DNA from: Nageia nagi
Lineage: Eukaryota > Pinophyta
Direction: 5' to 3'
Assembly (NCBI GenBank): GCA_050084985.1
Contig: JBITNC010000001.1
Coordinates: 116,932,001-116,996,000 of the forward strand
Length of the DNA: 64,000 nucleotides
The notes below the pieces were generated by a model. It was not told the DNA's origin and did no database searches. It worked only from the letters and a program-made list of their open reading frames with translations. Below are positions 1 through 11,060 of this stretch, in pieces. The position numbers were made by a program, and so were the translations under genes. How positions within the stretch are numbered: position 1 is the stretch's first letter; each line of letters opens with the position of its first letter.

Positions 1-863
1 ATTAAGGAATTCTCCCCCTTGTTACTTAAAAATTAGACTTCAAATAATTTCTTGTTTGCAATTTTATCAAAAAAATTAATAGGCAAAAATATTTAAGAGA
101 ACTTTTATCCATCCACATGTGTGCAATAATCATGCATTAGGATAAAATATGAAGCCATGCATTTAAATTTTTTTATCCATTTAGCAATAATTATGCATTA
201 AAAAATTATCCACCCACATGTATGCATAAGGTCCCTTTATTATAATTTGCACTTAAGGATAATTTAGCAAATAGAGAAAAATTAATGTTAAAAGATTGCC
301 CATAATAATTTAACCTTAAAAAATTAAGGTCTTAAATTTAGCTAATTTTTTTATACATTAAATTCCACATCTTTTTATTTAAAAATTTAAAAAAAATCCC
401 CCCTTTTTATTAAAAAAACAATTTCTAAAAAAGGAGCTTATAAAATTTTTAAAAATGCCAAAAAAAAAAAACTCTTCCTTTTGTTTCAAAAGAGAACTTT
501 AAAAATTCCACTATTTTTTAAAATAGGAACTCCCCCTTTTTTAAAATTAGCAACTCTCTTTTTTTTAAAAAAAAAAATGGCCTTACCAAAGAAAATGCCT
601 CCTTTAAATATTTAAATTTATATATAAATATTTATTTAATATCATGTAGGGTTTTGTAAGGCAAAGACAACAAAACTAAGCTTTAGAGAAAAATAGAGCT
701 AAGATGCTATGGGTGGTAGCATACCAAAGGAGGAAGGCCAACACATAGTGCAAGTGGTGAAGAAAAGAGGGATTTGGGGTAGGCTACACCACTTCCAGAT
801 GCATCACCTCTTGGGGATGGATGTAGCCCTCTAGGCAAGCCTCCCTTAGGCCTGGTCGTAGTT
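1..863 (-). other. Copia-0 leader, distal part
   Basis: This A+T-rich stretch has no credible coding region. Its right end resembles the leaders of Copia-1 and Copia-2 (purine-rich GGTGAAG/GAGGAAGG tracts near 720-780). The tandem units at 790-863 continue at 18021 on the other side of the Copia-1 insertion. I read it as the gag-proximal part of the Copia-0 leader; gag and pol would lie left of the window. The assignment rests on similarity judged by eye and on the nesting geometry. Confidence 0.5.
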
Positions 864-868
864 CTTTT
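864..868. repeat. Left target-site duplication of Copia-1 (CTTTT)
   Basis: CTTTT directly precedes the left LTR and is repeated exactly at 18016-18020 directly after the right LTR. A perfect 5-bp duplication is the usual LTR-retrotransposon insertion footprint and fixes both ends of Copia-1. Confidence 0.85.
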
Positions 869-1352
869 TCAAGGAACTATTACTAACAAGATAATTTCTA
901 AACAACCAAGATCTCTTGGAATCTCACAAATACATCCAAATAACACATAAAGCAATCTCATAAATATAACTCAAGATATAAGTGGCTCCTCCAACTAGGA
1001 GTACATCCACTAACTAGATCTCACTTCATTCATAAATATAAACTCTTACAATCCTTCTAAACACTATCCTATAGCATAACTTTACTCCACAAATTGGTGT
1101 GTGATCACAAAGAGGGAGCCTTATATTTATAGGCCAAAATTTCTCTTTGTATCACCCTTTTATCTAATGTACAAAAGCATGACATGCACATCCTTTTACC
1201 CAAGGGGCATGCTTATTACATGGAGTGTAGGACAAGTTACATTATCATATTCACTTAAATACTTAAGATATCTAATGATACCCTTAAACATTAGTGAATT
1301 TTGAAAGAGAATTAATACAAACCTTTACAATAATGCATTATACATTCTAACA
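869..1352 (-). repeat. Copia-1 3' LTR (484 bp)
   Basis: It aligns along its full length with 17532-18015. On the minus strand it starts TGTTAGAATG and ends near ..CTTGA, the terminal CA having mutated; the other copy keeps TTCA. It contains a conserved block around the presumed promoter (TATAAATA on the minus strand near 1120, about 230 bp into the LTR). Confidence 0.93.
1101..1130 (-). promoter_or_regulatory. Putative LTR TATA box of Copia-1
   Basis: The minus strand reads TATAAATATAAGGC here, and the matching spot in the other LTR (17785-17805) reads CCTATAAATAGAAGG. The same TATAAATAGAAGGCTCC block recurs in Copia-2 (about 7925, 16345) and in the solo LTR near 50280. Conservation among LTR copies and its place inside the LTR fit the U3 TATA box; activity is not shown. 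Confidence 0.6.
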
Positions 1353-1361
1353 CTCCCCCTT
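1353..1361 (-). other. Polypurine tract of Copia-1
   Basis: The minus strand reads AAGGGGGAG immediately before the 3' LTR start (TGTTAG). This is the usual plus-strand primer site; the identical tract sits at the same place in Copia-2 (8137-8145). Confidence 0.88.
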
Positions 1362-2049
1362 AATGCAATATTGGGATAGAGTGAATAAGAGAGAAGAAGA
1401 AGAGAAAGTAAGAGAGTTCACCTCCAAATAGATACAATGGAGATGAGAACTTTTTAAATATTTATGAAGTAAGAAATATCTAGTTTAAAACTCACTACTT
1501 TTCCAAATACAATCATTAACCACAACCAATTTTAATCTACATGAAGTAGTCATCCAACTAGAAGTCATGAAGAGTCTCCAAGAGCCTGCATACCCAAAGT
1601 AAGTAACCTGCAATCTTAAAGGAACCTACAAGTCATAAGTAGCTCAAATAACAAGATTAATTAAATATAACATATTCATATCAATAAGCATAGATGAATC
1701 ATATAAATGCCATCATGAATTGATCAATGGTGCACTATAAGTCATCACAAAGATGCCAAGCCAAAACTCAGTCACCTACTTTAGATAAAACATGTGTTGA
1801 TTATCATTACAAAATAGAGCATGCACATATGCATTCCTCACATATGAATAACTAAATAGTGCCAAAATAAACATAAGAGTTTCTCACACATGGATAACTA
1901 AATAGTGCTAGATTAGCTAATCTTTTTTCTTTTTAAGAATTTATACAATAAATTTCTCATGTAAAGCAAACTTACCATGAAGGTGTACAACAAAATCAAC
2001 ACTATATAGCATAAAATCCTCCAAGAGGTGAAGTTTTCATCAAAAACAT
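1362..2049 (-). other. Copia-1 3' untranslated region
   Basis: This is noncoding sequence between the pol end and the polypurine tract. It is colinear with 8146-9265 of Copia-2 but much shorter. It has about two copies (1815-1910) of the motif CACATATGGATAACTAAATAGTGC, of which Copia-2 has eight, and one copy (about 1937-2000) of the segment present three times in Copia-2. Confidence 0.75.
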
Positions 2050-2520
2050 AATTTCAACACAAGAATTCAAACTTCACTCCCCCTTGAGGGCAACTTCACT
2101 AACCTAATAGCATCCTTAAGCTTATAGAACTATGCTTTTTAGAGGGCATTGGTGAACAAATTAGCAAAGTTCAAGGTGGATGGACAATACTCCAAGTGTA
2201 TGATGCTATCAAGAACCTTATCCCTAATAAAATGGGCATGGAATTTTACATATTTTATTCTTTGATATAACATGAGATTCTTAGCCAAAGAAATAGTCAA
2301 TTGATTATCTGAAGAAATAAAATATGAGCCACCTTGATCATTCTCAATTTCTTTCAAAAGATGCCTTAGCCAAATGGCTTCTTGGGTTGCAATAGACATG
2401 GCATGGTATTTGGGTTCTATGGTGGAAAGAGAAATAGTAAGCTACTTCTTAGAAGCCCAAGAAATAGCACCTAAACCAATGCTAAACACATATGCAGAGG
2501 TTGATTTCTAATCATCTCTA
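2050..2520 (-). pseudogene. Copia-1 RNase H domain remnant
   Basis: The open stretch 2399-2139 (86 residues) starts MSIATQEAIWLRHLLKEI and contains SSDNQLTISLAKN and the H-rich KYVKFHAHFIRDKV, the typical copia RNase H C-terminal half. It then runs into ANLFTNAL and a stop, replacing the usual intact tail; the expected tail LPSRG.EV follows in the same frame after two stops. Upstream (2520-2400) is the start of the domain (WASKK, PKYHAMS-like). Confidence 0.85.
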
Positions 2521-2905
2521 TCTCCCTTAGAGTTAGAATCTAAGAATCTAGAGAGAACAAATGAGAGAAACTTAGAATACTTAAGAGCAAGATCTTTAGT
2601 CCCTACAACATACCTCAAGATTTGCTTAATAGCATTGAGGTGCTCAACATATGGTTTTTGAATCATGTTATCAGATTCACTACAAAGGTAATATCTAACC
2701 TGGATATAGTTAAATATAGAAGAATACTAATTAATTACCTATAAGTTGTAGCATCAGCTAATTGAGAGTTAGAGCTCAAAGAAATAATGATTATAAGAGA
2801 GACTAGGATCATAGCATATCTACACTCCTCCATTCTAAACTTCTACAAGATGTCTGATATATACTTAGATTGATTGAGATAAGTACAATCTTTGTATTGA
2901 TACAC

Positions 2906-3355
2906 TTACATTCTAAGATAGTAGTGTAAGAGACCAAAATTAGTCATTTCAAATGTTGCCTTAAGTTTGTATATGCACCCTTGAATGATTTCATCATCGT
3001 TTTCAGTTATCAAAAGATCATCCACATAAAGGAGAATTAAGACCACATCTTTTTTTTGATTGAGTACATATAGATTAGAGTTAAAAAAATACTTGGAGAA
3101 ATCAATGTCTATAAAATACCATAAAATATTCCTATACCAAGCTCTAGGTGCTTGCTTAAGTTCATATAATAATTTTTTTAGCTTGTACACAAAGGATTCT
3201 TCACCTTCCATAATGAACCCTTCTAGTTGATTCATGAAGATTTCCATATCTAAGTCATCATTGATAAATGCACTCTTGACATCAAGTTGAAAAACTTTCC
3301 ATCTTTGAGCTACAAAAAGAGTAAAGATAATTCTCACAATAGGCATCTTTATCAT
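2906..3355 (-). pseudogene. Copia-1 reverse transcriptase fragment
   Basis: This open stretch of 149 residues is the core of a copia RT. Visible motifs in order are FQLDVKSAFIND (first catalytic Asp), LEGFIMEG, LYELKQAPRAWY and LLYVDDLLI (the YVDD catalytic pair, intact). RT upstream of 3355 continues in broken frames to about 3560 (IEKYKARLVAKGF-like, ending at the VPYPNNKN region). The usual ALYGLKQ has changed to LLYELKQ. Downstream, 2905-2550 is also RT-derived but has stops. Confidence 0.9.
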
Positions 3356-3943
3356 AGGATCAAAGGTTTTCTCATAATCTACACTGTATTTATGAGCAAA
3401 ACCTTTAGCTACTAACCTTGCCTTATATTTCTACTAACCTTACCTTGTATTTCTCAATATCTCCAATAGAATTGAACTTGACCTTGTAGATCTACTTATT
3501 TCTAATCATATTTTTATTATTGGGATAAGGAACCAAATTTTAAGTTTCATTTTTCATAAGTGCCTTATACTCCTTTTCATGGTTTCCATATAGCACTCAT
3601 GCTTTGAAGATTCTTTGAATGATGAGGGCTCATGCTTGTTGTCAATTTTGGCAAATAAGTACTTGTTCAAGTTCATACTCCTTGTTACCCTTTAAATTGG
3701 AGAGTTTTATTCTTAATATGACTTATTTATATCAATATCCAACTAGCTAGGAGAAGCTAACGAGTCATCTGGATCATCAACATCCTTATTAGAAGTAGAT
3801 TCTTTAGGAAGTTCATTGAACTTTACATCCCTTGAAATAAACATGGCTTTATAGAATTGACAGTAGATCCTGTAGCCTCTATGCTAACTATCATAACCCA
3901 CAAAGATATATGTTTTAGCTCTTTTATTCAACTTCTTCCTTTT

Positions 3944-4860
3944 CTAAAAAAAAATGTAGGAGAATATTCCACAACCAAATACCCTAAGGTGAGAAATGTT
4001 AGGTTTTCTTTCTGACCATACCTCAAAAGGAGTTTTACCTTGAAAGGCTTTTGTGAGACACCTATTCAAGGTGTAAATAGTAATTCTTATAGCTTCACCC
4101 CATAAGAAACTAAAAAGATTACCCAACATGCATCTATCCATTTTCATAATTATATTGTTTTTTCTTTTGGCAATACTATTCTGTTGAGGAGTGTAAGGAA
4201 TCATAAACTACCTCTTGATTCTATACTTAGCATAATAGTCATTGAACTCATTGTTGTTATATTTTTCCTCATATTTGGTCTCAACATCTTGATTTTAATA
4301 TTAGTTTGATTCTCAATAAAAGCCTTAAAAATCTTAAAACTCTCAAAAGTTTGATCCTTGCACTCAAGTAGATACCTAAAGGTCATCCTACTAAATTCAT
4401 AAATGAAGTTCAAGACATAATATGCTACTCCAAGCAACTTAGTCTGAAATAGACCCATCAAATCTGAATGCACAAGTTGAAGAGGTTGAGATGCTTTTAT
4501 TGCTTTATCTTTTTCAAACTTTTGCATATGCATCTTGCCAAGGATGCACTTTTCACATAGACTAATTGAAAGATAAATTGAAGGTAAACCTTTCATAAGT
4601 TCTTAATTTTTCATAACTTGAATACTTTTATGGTTAAGGTGCCCCAAACATTAGTGCCAAAGATTGCCTCTAGAACACACACTTGTAGCAAGACACATCT
4701 TTGATGGAACTTGATCTATAATGTAGAGATCATCTTTCACTGATCCTTTAACCAATATGGTAAGTTCTTTCTTAATGCATCAACATTGACAGTCAAAATC
4801 AAATGAGTACCCTTTTCTAGCAACTTGGATTACGAAGAGAAGGTTCATCCTTAGCTTAGG
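3944..4860 (-). pseudogene. Copia-1 integrase fragments
   Basis: Two open pieces, 4596-4201 and 4204-3944, cover most of a copia integrase. The first begins MKGLPSIYLSISLCEKCILGKMH, the CX2C half of the HHCC zinc-binding region, and continues with LVHSDLMGLFQTKLLG (first catalytic Asp). The second has IPYTPQQNSIAKRKN and the conserved TPFEVWSERKPNISHLRVFGC. The second-Asp motif near 4270 has decayed to MLRPNMRKN. The pieces are separated by a frame change and small losses near 4200-4300. Confidence 0.88.
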
Positions 4861-5054
4861 AACATAGAGAACATTGTTACGAACCTTCTCATGAATCAAC
4901 ACACTCCTAATTCCTTGGAATTCAAGGATAGAGTTATCACCTATCACAATTGCATCTTTTCTATACTTGTAAAAGTTCTCAATCTTTTTCTTTTTAAAGC
5001 ATAGGTGATTAATGCAACCAAAATCAATAATTCAATCAGATAAAAAAGTGTGAG

Positions 5055-6021
5055 ACATGGAGTAGAGGACCATAGCAAAACTAGCTTGAATATTCTTCTT
5101 TTATTTGAAGTTATTTATATTTCCATTGTCTTTATTCTTTTCCTCTCCTTTCTTTTTGTAGCAATCAACTTCTTTGTGACCTTGGATGCCATACATCAAA
5201 CTTTTTCTAAGGATATGGATTATTTTGTTTACTTTTTTAATATCTTTGCTTGAAGTGTTTATTATTATTGTTGTTCCTACTACTATTGTTGTTCCTATTG
5301 CTATCATTGTCATTACCTCTTTTCTCAAACCTTTTGGAGGAATAAGGATAAGATTTCTTTTTATGGTTGAACTTCTTTTTGAAAGGAGTTTTAGTTGCTC
5401 CAATAGTAACATTATTATCTTTAAGATAAGAAATTAACACCTTATTGTTAAAAGTTTTCTCATGCTTCAAAAGGTGGCTAGAAAGGTTCTCAAGGGAGAA
5501 GAATTCTTCTTCATCATCAAGCCTTGTTTCCATAACTATTAAAAAGTTTTTAAACTTTGTTGAAAAGCTTTAAAAAATGATAAATACTATGAACTCATCA
5601 TTGATCCAATTGCATCCACAAGTAATAAGTTGATTCTTTAGGTCAATGATTTTGTTCAAGTATATGGCAACATTTCCATCTTCCCCTTAATGAGATTGAA
5701 GCAATTTTTAAAGAATGGTAAACCTTCTAGAAAAGTTTGAACCAAGGTAGATTTGCTTAAGCTTATCCCAAGCTTCTTTTATCAAGGTTGAAGAGAAAAT
5801 CATCAAAGCATATCATTTGAAGCTGCATAAAAAATCATGGAGGTTGCTAACTCATTCTTTGTGTTGTAAGCTTTAAGTGCCTTTTCATCTATAGGAGAAA
5901 TAAGATTCTCATTCACTATTTCTCAAAGATTCTTTACCTACAATTCAGCTCTCATATGTGGTTTCCAAATCCTAAAGTTAGAACCATCAAGAATGTGTTT
6001 GGGTAAAAAGGAGTCTCCCAT
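5055..6021 (-). pseudogene. Copia-1 gag
   Basis: Gag begins at the ATG at 6021 (PKHILDGSNFRIWKPHM, a UBN2-type copia gag start) and runs through stops to an Asn/Ser-rich basic region (5533-5237) and a decayed CCHC zinc knuckle (IQGHKEVDCYKKK). The overlapping frames at 5412-5101 and 5533-5237 reflect one frameshift in low-complexity sequence. The product would coat element RNA; here it is broken. Confidence 0.82.
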
Positions 6022-7656
6022 TTGCTACACAAGAATGTGAAAAATAATAAGCATATAGTTCAAAATAATATTACATGATTAGTTTTAACCAAGTACATGT
6101 TAAATTTAACATAAGAGACATGCTTGATTTAATTTACATGTGCAAATGTTTTACAACTCAAATAATAATCCATGTACCTAAATACATTTCTCATCTCAAG
6201 AATCATAGATGTAGAGTGACATTATTGAGGCTTGTTTTCTTGTCTAAAATTAGGCCTTCACCTGGATGCCCACATGAAAGGAGCCCAAGTACTACCAACC
6301 CTTAACCAACTCACCTTGGTCAATATTATACTCTCACAAGGAGAAGTACCTACTATTTTTTAACATTATGATATTTATTAGATTGGCCAAATTATTAATC
6401 TTAGTTAGGTTTCAAGTTATCCTCCTAGCTTATTAGGATAATCCTTGAATCGATGTGTGGACATATGGTATCACTACACATATATCTATCCACCTATTGA
6501 AGTTATGTTTAGATCAATAGAGGACTTAGGGGCAATTTAGAAGTACAAACTTTTCACCATTTGGATCATCGGACTTAAAGGCTCTAGTCTACCTATCCTC
6601 ACCTCATGGCTCCCCAAACAAGTCATGTTGCAGAATGTACATGTAGATGTGTTCATTTTAGGGGTTACCCATTTCAATATTTGCATTTTTACATAAGTAA
6701 ATAAATCAAAGTGTGAAATATGAAGTAAAATGCATAAATAAAAATATCATCCATTTGCAATTTGAAACCTAAGAGTCCAATGGGTTTTGTTTACCAACCC
6801 CTAAAGGACATTTTTACATCATTCCTTATTTTGCACAAGTCCATTCCATACTTTGCATAAAGAAATAAAATTAGGAAGTCATCAAATGTATCATTCTCAT
6901 AACTTAAAAATCTAAGTAATAAGAATGCATCATTCTATTAACTTTAAAAAAATTAAATGATAAACATGCATCATTTAACTTAAAAAATTTAAGCAAGGAG
7001 CATGCATCATCCTATTAATTTGCATATGTTCATATATTAACTTTGCAAAATGATAAATACTTAGAATGCATGAGATACATCAAGATTTTTAGATGAAAAG
7101 CATGTATTCTAAGCATAAAAGGATATAAAAGTTTTAAGTAAAGAAACTCATAAATATTTCCCCTTTATTTTACTTAAAAAAGATCCCATCAATAAATACT
7201 TTAATAAGCATACTAGTTTAACCTTAGAAACAAAATTAACTAAAAAAGTTACTTTTAACTAAGTAAATGACTTTTAAGTAATTGAGACATATTTCTCAAC
7301 ATAAATGCCTATCTTAAGTAAAATATCTCTAACCATCAAGATTAAGTTTTTTTACTTCTAGGCATAAAAAATATACTTAACTACAATATCTTTTAGCATA
7401 AATAAAATAACACTTTGACTTAGATATTATTGCAATTTAAGTCATTAAGGTACATCAAAGTCCCTTAAACACTCTAAGTATTTAAAGTAGGTAGGAGTTA
7501 AATGATGATAAGGTTTCTTGCAAGTAATAAAAAAATAAATGCACCAACTAGATCATTAAAAGAGAGCCCCTAAGTTCATTGAAAAAAAAGGCATGCAAGC
7601 AACCCCAAAAGAAAACTTTAAAGGAAAAAAATATTAAATGAACCTAACTAAAGGGA
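6022..7656 (-). other. Copia-1 leader, gag-proximal part
   Basis: No credible coding region is present. The first 700 bp (6022-6720) are clearly colinear with 13200-13850 of Copia-2, including a shared block around 6205-6310 and another at 6590-6660. The rest is A+T-rich with repeated GCATGCATCAT-like words. It ends at the Copia-2 insertion; the leader resumes at 16562. Confidence 0.75.
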
Positions 7657-7661
7657 AGGGG
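7657..7661. repeat. Left target-site duplication of Copia-2 (AGGGG)
   Basis: AGGGG lies directly before the left LTR; AGGGC lies directly after the right LTR (16557-16561). Four of five bases agree, consistent with one later mutation. Confidence 0.75.
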
Positions 7662-8136
7662 TGAAGGAATTAACACTAACAATATAATTCTTAAACTACC
7701 AATATCACATGAAAGCTCACAATTACATCTAATAAAAACATAAAGCAATTTCATAACACAAGATGTAAAGTGGTTCCTCCAACTAGGAGTACATCCACTG
7801 ACTAAATCTTTACTTATCTCATAAATACAACTCTCTTACAATCCTTGATCTTAACTCCTATAGTCCTATCCTATAGCATATCCTTACTCCACACTTGGTG
7901 TCTCATTACAAAAGGGGAGCCTTCTATTTATAGGCCAAAATCTCCTGTCAGATGACCTAAGCATGACATGCACATCTTTGACTTAAGGGGCATGCTCATG
8001 ACTTGGAGTGTAAGACAAGTTACATTATTATATTCATTAAAATACTTAAGGTATCAAATAATTCTCTTAAGTATTAGTGAATTTACATAGAATATTTAAT
8101 ACATCTATTTACAATAATGCATTATACATTCCAAAA
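7662..8136 (-). repeat. Copia-2 3' LTR (475 bp)
   Basis: It aligns without length change to 16082-16556. On the minus strand it would start TGTTGGAATG; here the start has mutated to TTTTGGAATG, and it ends CTTCA. It carries a TATAAATAGAAGGCTCC block near 7925. Confidence 0.93.
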
Positions 8137-8145
8137 CTCCCCCTT
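8137..8145 (-). other. Polypurine tract of Copia-2
   Basis: AAGGGGGAG on the minus strand directly before the 3' LTR, identical to that of Copia-1. Confidence 0.88.
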
Positions 8146-8609
8146 AATGCAACATTATGATAGAGCATGTAAGAGAGAAGAATAAGAGAAAGTAAGAGAG
8201 TTCTCCTCCAAATAGATACAACAGAGATGAGAACTTTTTATATATTTATGAAGTAAGAAAGATTTAGTTTAAGACTCACTACTTTGCTAAATACAATCAT
8301 TAACCACAACTAGTTTCAATTTATATGAAGTATTCATCCAACTAGAAGTCATGAAGAGTCTTGAAGAGCCTACATACTTGAGGTTAGCAACCTACAATCT
8401 TAAAGGAACTTGCAAGTCATTAGTAGCTCAAATAACAAGATTAGTTAGATGCATCATATTCATATCAATAGAGATAGATGAATCACACAAATGCCATCTT
8501 GAATTGATCAATGATGCACTATAAATCATCATGAAGATGCCATGCCAACACTTATAGTCACTTGCTATATATAAAATATGTGTTGATTATCATTACAAAA
8601 TAGAGCATG

Positions 8610-9020
8610 CACATAAGAGTTCCTCACATGTGAATAAATGAACAGTGTCAAAAAGACACACAAGAGTTCCTCACACATGGATAACTGAATAGTGCTAGAT
8701 CATGCATATAAGAGTTCTTCACATATGGATAACTGAATAGTGCCAAAAGACACATAAGAGTTCCTCACATATGGATATTTGAATAGTGCAAAATTGATCA
8801 CAAATAGAGTATGCACATAAGAGTTCCTCACATATGGATAACTAAACAATTCCAAAAGACACATAAGAGTTCCTCTCATATGGATAATTGAACAGTGTAA
8901 AATTGATCACAAATAGAGTATGCACATAAGAGTTTCTCACATATGGATAACTAAATAATGCTAAAAAATACATAAGAGTTCCTCTCATATGGATAATTAA
9001 ACAGTGCAAAATTGGTCAAT
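8610..9020 (-). repeat. Eight-copy 47/63-bp tandem array in the Copia-2 3' UTR
   Basis: Units beginning CACATAAGAGTTCCTCAC start near 8610, 8657, 8704, 8751, 8814, 8860, 8923 and 8969. Spacings are 47, 47, 47, 63, 46, 63 and 46 bp, so the last half has a higher-order period of about 109 bp made of a short and a long unit. Copia-1 has only about two such units in the same place. Confidence 0.88.
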
Positions 9021-9021
9021 T

Positions 9022-9205
9022 TGTACAAGTTCCCCATGAAGTGCAAACTTACTATGAAAGTGTACAACAAAATCAACTCTATTTGTACAAGTTCCTCACA
9101 CAAAGTGAACTTACCATAAAGGTATACAACAAATTCAACTCTATTTATACAACAAGTTTCTCACATAGAGCGAACATAACACAAAGGTAAATAACAAAAT
9201 CAACA
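9022..9205 (-). repeat. Three-copy tandem repeat of about 60 bp in the Copia-2 3' UTR
   Basis: Three units, each running TTTGTACAAGTTCCTCAC..GTGTACAACAAAATCAAC, follow one another. The corresponding place in Copia-1 (about 1937-2000) has a single unit. Confidence 0.82.
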
Positions 9206-9274
9206 CTATACAACATATAATCCTCCTCCTAGGTGTGAAGTTGTCATCATAAACATGAATGCAACATAAATTCA

Positions 9275-9760
9275 AACTTCACTCCTCCTTGAGGGCAAAT
9301 TCACCAACCTGAGAGTATCCCTAAGCTTACAAAATTGAGCTTTCGAGAGGGGCTTAATGAATAAATTAGTGCATTTTAAGGTGGATGGAAAATACTGTAG
9401 ATGGATGAAGCCATCAAGAACCTTCTTCCTAACAAAATGGACATGGATTTCTACATGTTTGGTTCTCTAATAAAACACTAGATTCTTAGCCAAAGAAATA
9501 GCCAACTGATTATCGAAAGAAACCAAACATGAGCCACTTTGCTTGTACCCAATTTCTTGGAGAAGATGCCTTAGCCAAATGGCTTCCTAGGCTGCTATAG
9601 ACATGGCATGATATTTATCTTCTATGGTGGAAAGAAAAATAGTAGGCTACTTCTTGGAAGCCCAAGAGATAGCACCTAAACTAATGCTAAACAGATACAC
9701 AGAGATTGACTTCCTATCATCTTGATCACCTCCATAGTCAGAATCTAAGAATCTAGAGAG
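9275..9760 (-). pseudogene. Copia-2 RNase H domain remnant
   Basis: In minus-strand order the remnant shows DFLSVYLFSISLGAISWASKK, AMSIAA.EAIWLRHLLQEI, SFDNQLAISLAKN and a C-terminus ending in LFIKPLSKAQFCKLRD. Unlike Copia-1, the tail after LFIKPLSK is open to the family end LPSRRSEV. Single stops (for example in AA*EA and FY*RT) inactivate it. Confidence 0.83.
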
Positions 9761-9839
9761 AACAACTAAGGGCAACTTCGAATACTTGAGAGTAAGATCC
9801 CTAGTCTCTACAACATACTACAAAATATGCTTAATAGTG

Positions 9840-10760
9840 TTGAGGTGCTCCACATAAGGTTTTTGCATGAATCATGCCATCAATTCATTGCAAAGGCAAT
9901 ATCTAGCCTAGAGATAGTCAAATACAAGAGATTACCAATTAATTGCCTATAAACTATAGCATCAGCAAACTAAGATGTGGATCTTAAAGAAATAGTGATT
10001 CTAGGAGAGATTGGGATTGCAACATATCTACATTCTACCATTTCAAATTTTTGCAAGATGTTTGATATATACTTAGATTGAATAAGGTAAGTACAATCTT
10101 TGTATTAATACATTTACATTCCAAGATAATAGTGCAAGAGAGCAAGATCAATCATTTCAAATGTTTCCTTAAGTTGGTATATGCACTCTTGAATAATTAC
10201 ATCATTATTCTCAATAATCAAAAGATCATCCACATAAAATAGAATCAAGATCATATCTTTTCCTTGATGGAGAACATATAGATCAGAGTTAAAAAATACT
10301 TGGAGAATCTAATGTCTACAAAGTACCCTAAAATCTTCCTATACCAAGCTCAAGGTGCTTGCTTAAGTCCATATAATGACTTTTTTAGCTTGCACATAAA
10401 ATAATCCTTACCTTTCATAATGAACCTTTTTAGTTGATGCATGAATATTTCTACATCCAAGTCACCATTGAGGAATGCACTCTTGATATCAAATTGAAAA
10501 ACTTTCTATCCTTGAGCTATAGAAAGAGTAATAACTCTCATAGTAGGCATATTTACCATAGGAGCAAAGGTTTCCTCATAATCCATACCATATTTCTAAG
10601 CAAAACATTTAGCTACTAACCATGCCTTGTATTTCTCAATATCTCCAATTGGATTGAACTTGACCTTGTAGATCCACTTATTGCCAATCACATTCTTATC
10701 ATTGAGATAAAGAACCAAATCCCAAGTTTTATTTTTCATAAGTGTCTCATACTCCACTTT
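9840..10760 (-). pseudogene. Copia-2 reverse transcriptase remnant
   Basis: Motifs in order on the minus strand are DPIGDIEKYKA-like entry, MDYEETFAPMV, FQFDIKSAFLNGDLDVE (first Asp), SLYGLKQAP.AWY and FYVDDLLIIENND (YVDD intact near 10225). A frameshift near 10300 and stops at several sites break the frame. No open stretch over 60 codons remains, although the domain is complete in content. Confidence 0.83.
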
Positions 10761-11060
10761 CATGGCTTCTATCTATCACTCATGCTTAGAAGCTTCTTTG
10801 AAGGTGGAGGGCTCATGGTTGTTATCAATTTTAGCAAGTAAGGATTTGTTCAAGGTCATGCTCCTTTTGACCCTTTATATTGGAAAATTTTGTTCCTATG
10901 GTGACATACCAAAATCCAACTAGTTAGAGACAATTGAAGAGTCCTTTGGATCTTCAACAATCTCATTATAAGTAGATGCTTTAGGAATTTCATTGAACTT
11001 GGCATCTCTTGAAACAAATATTGCTTTATAAGTGGGAGAGTAAATCCTATATCCTCTATG

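Larger units (their letters stand above)
2050..6021 (-). pseudogene. Copia-1 gag-pol polyprotein, degenerate
   Basis: The reading frame can be followed from an ATG at 6021 (start MGDSFLPKHILDGSN, matching the Copia-2 gag start MEESFLPKHILDGSN) to about 2050, where the family ends with LPSRG.EV. Order on the minus strand is gag, remnant zinc knuckle (GHKEVDCYKKK near 5160), protease near 5010-5050, integrase (4596-3944), RT (3355-2906) and RNase H (2520-2050). The protease active-site motif has decayed from DSG to DFG, and an adjacent TGA is present. Numerous stops and frameshifts break every domain, so no functional product is expected. Codon and base use match the surrounding A+T-rich element. 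Confidence 0.88.

Noticed and set aside
1101-1304. Plus-strand ORF conserved with 17764-18051
   Set aside because: Both lie antisense within the two LTRs of Copia-1; the similarity reflects the LTR repeat, not a gene.
8610-9020. CRISPR-like regular repeats
   Set aside because: The units are contiguous tandem copies with similar, not unique, intervening sequence, inside the 3' UTR of a plant-type retroelement.
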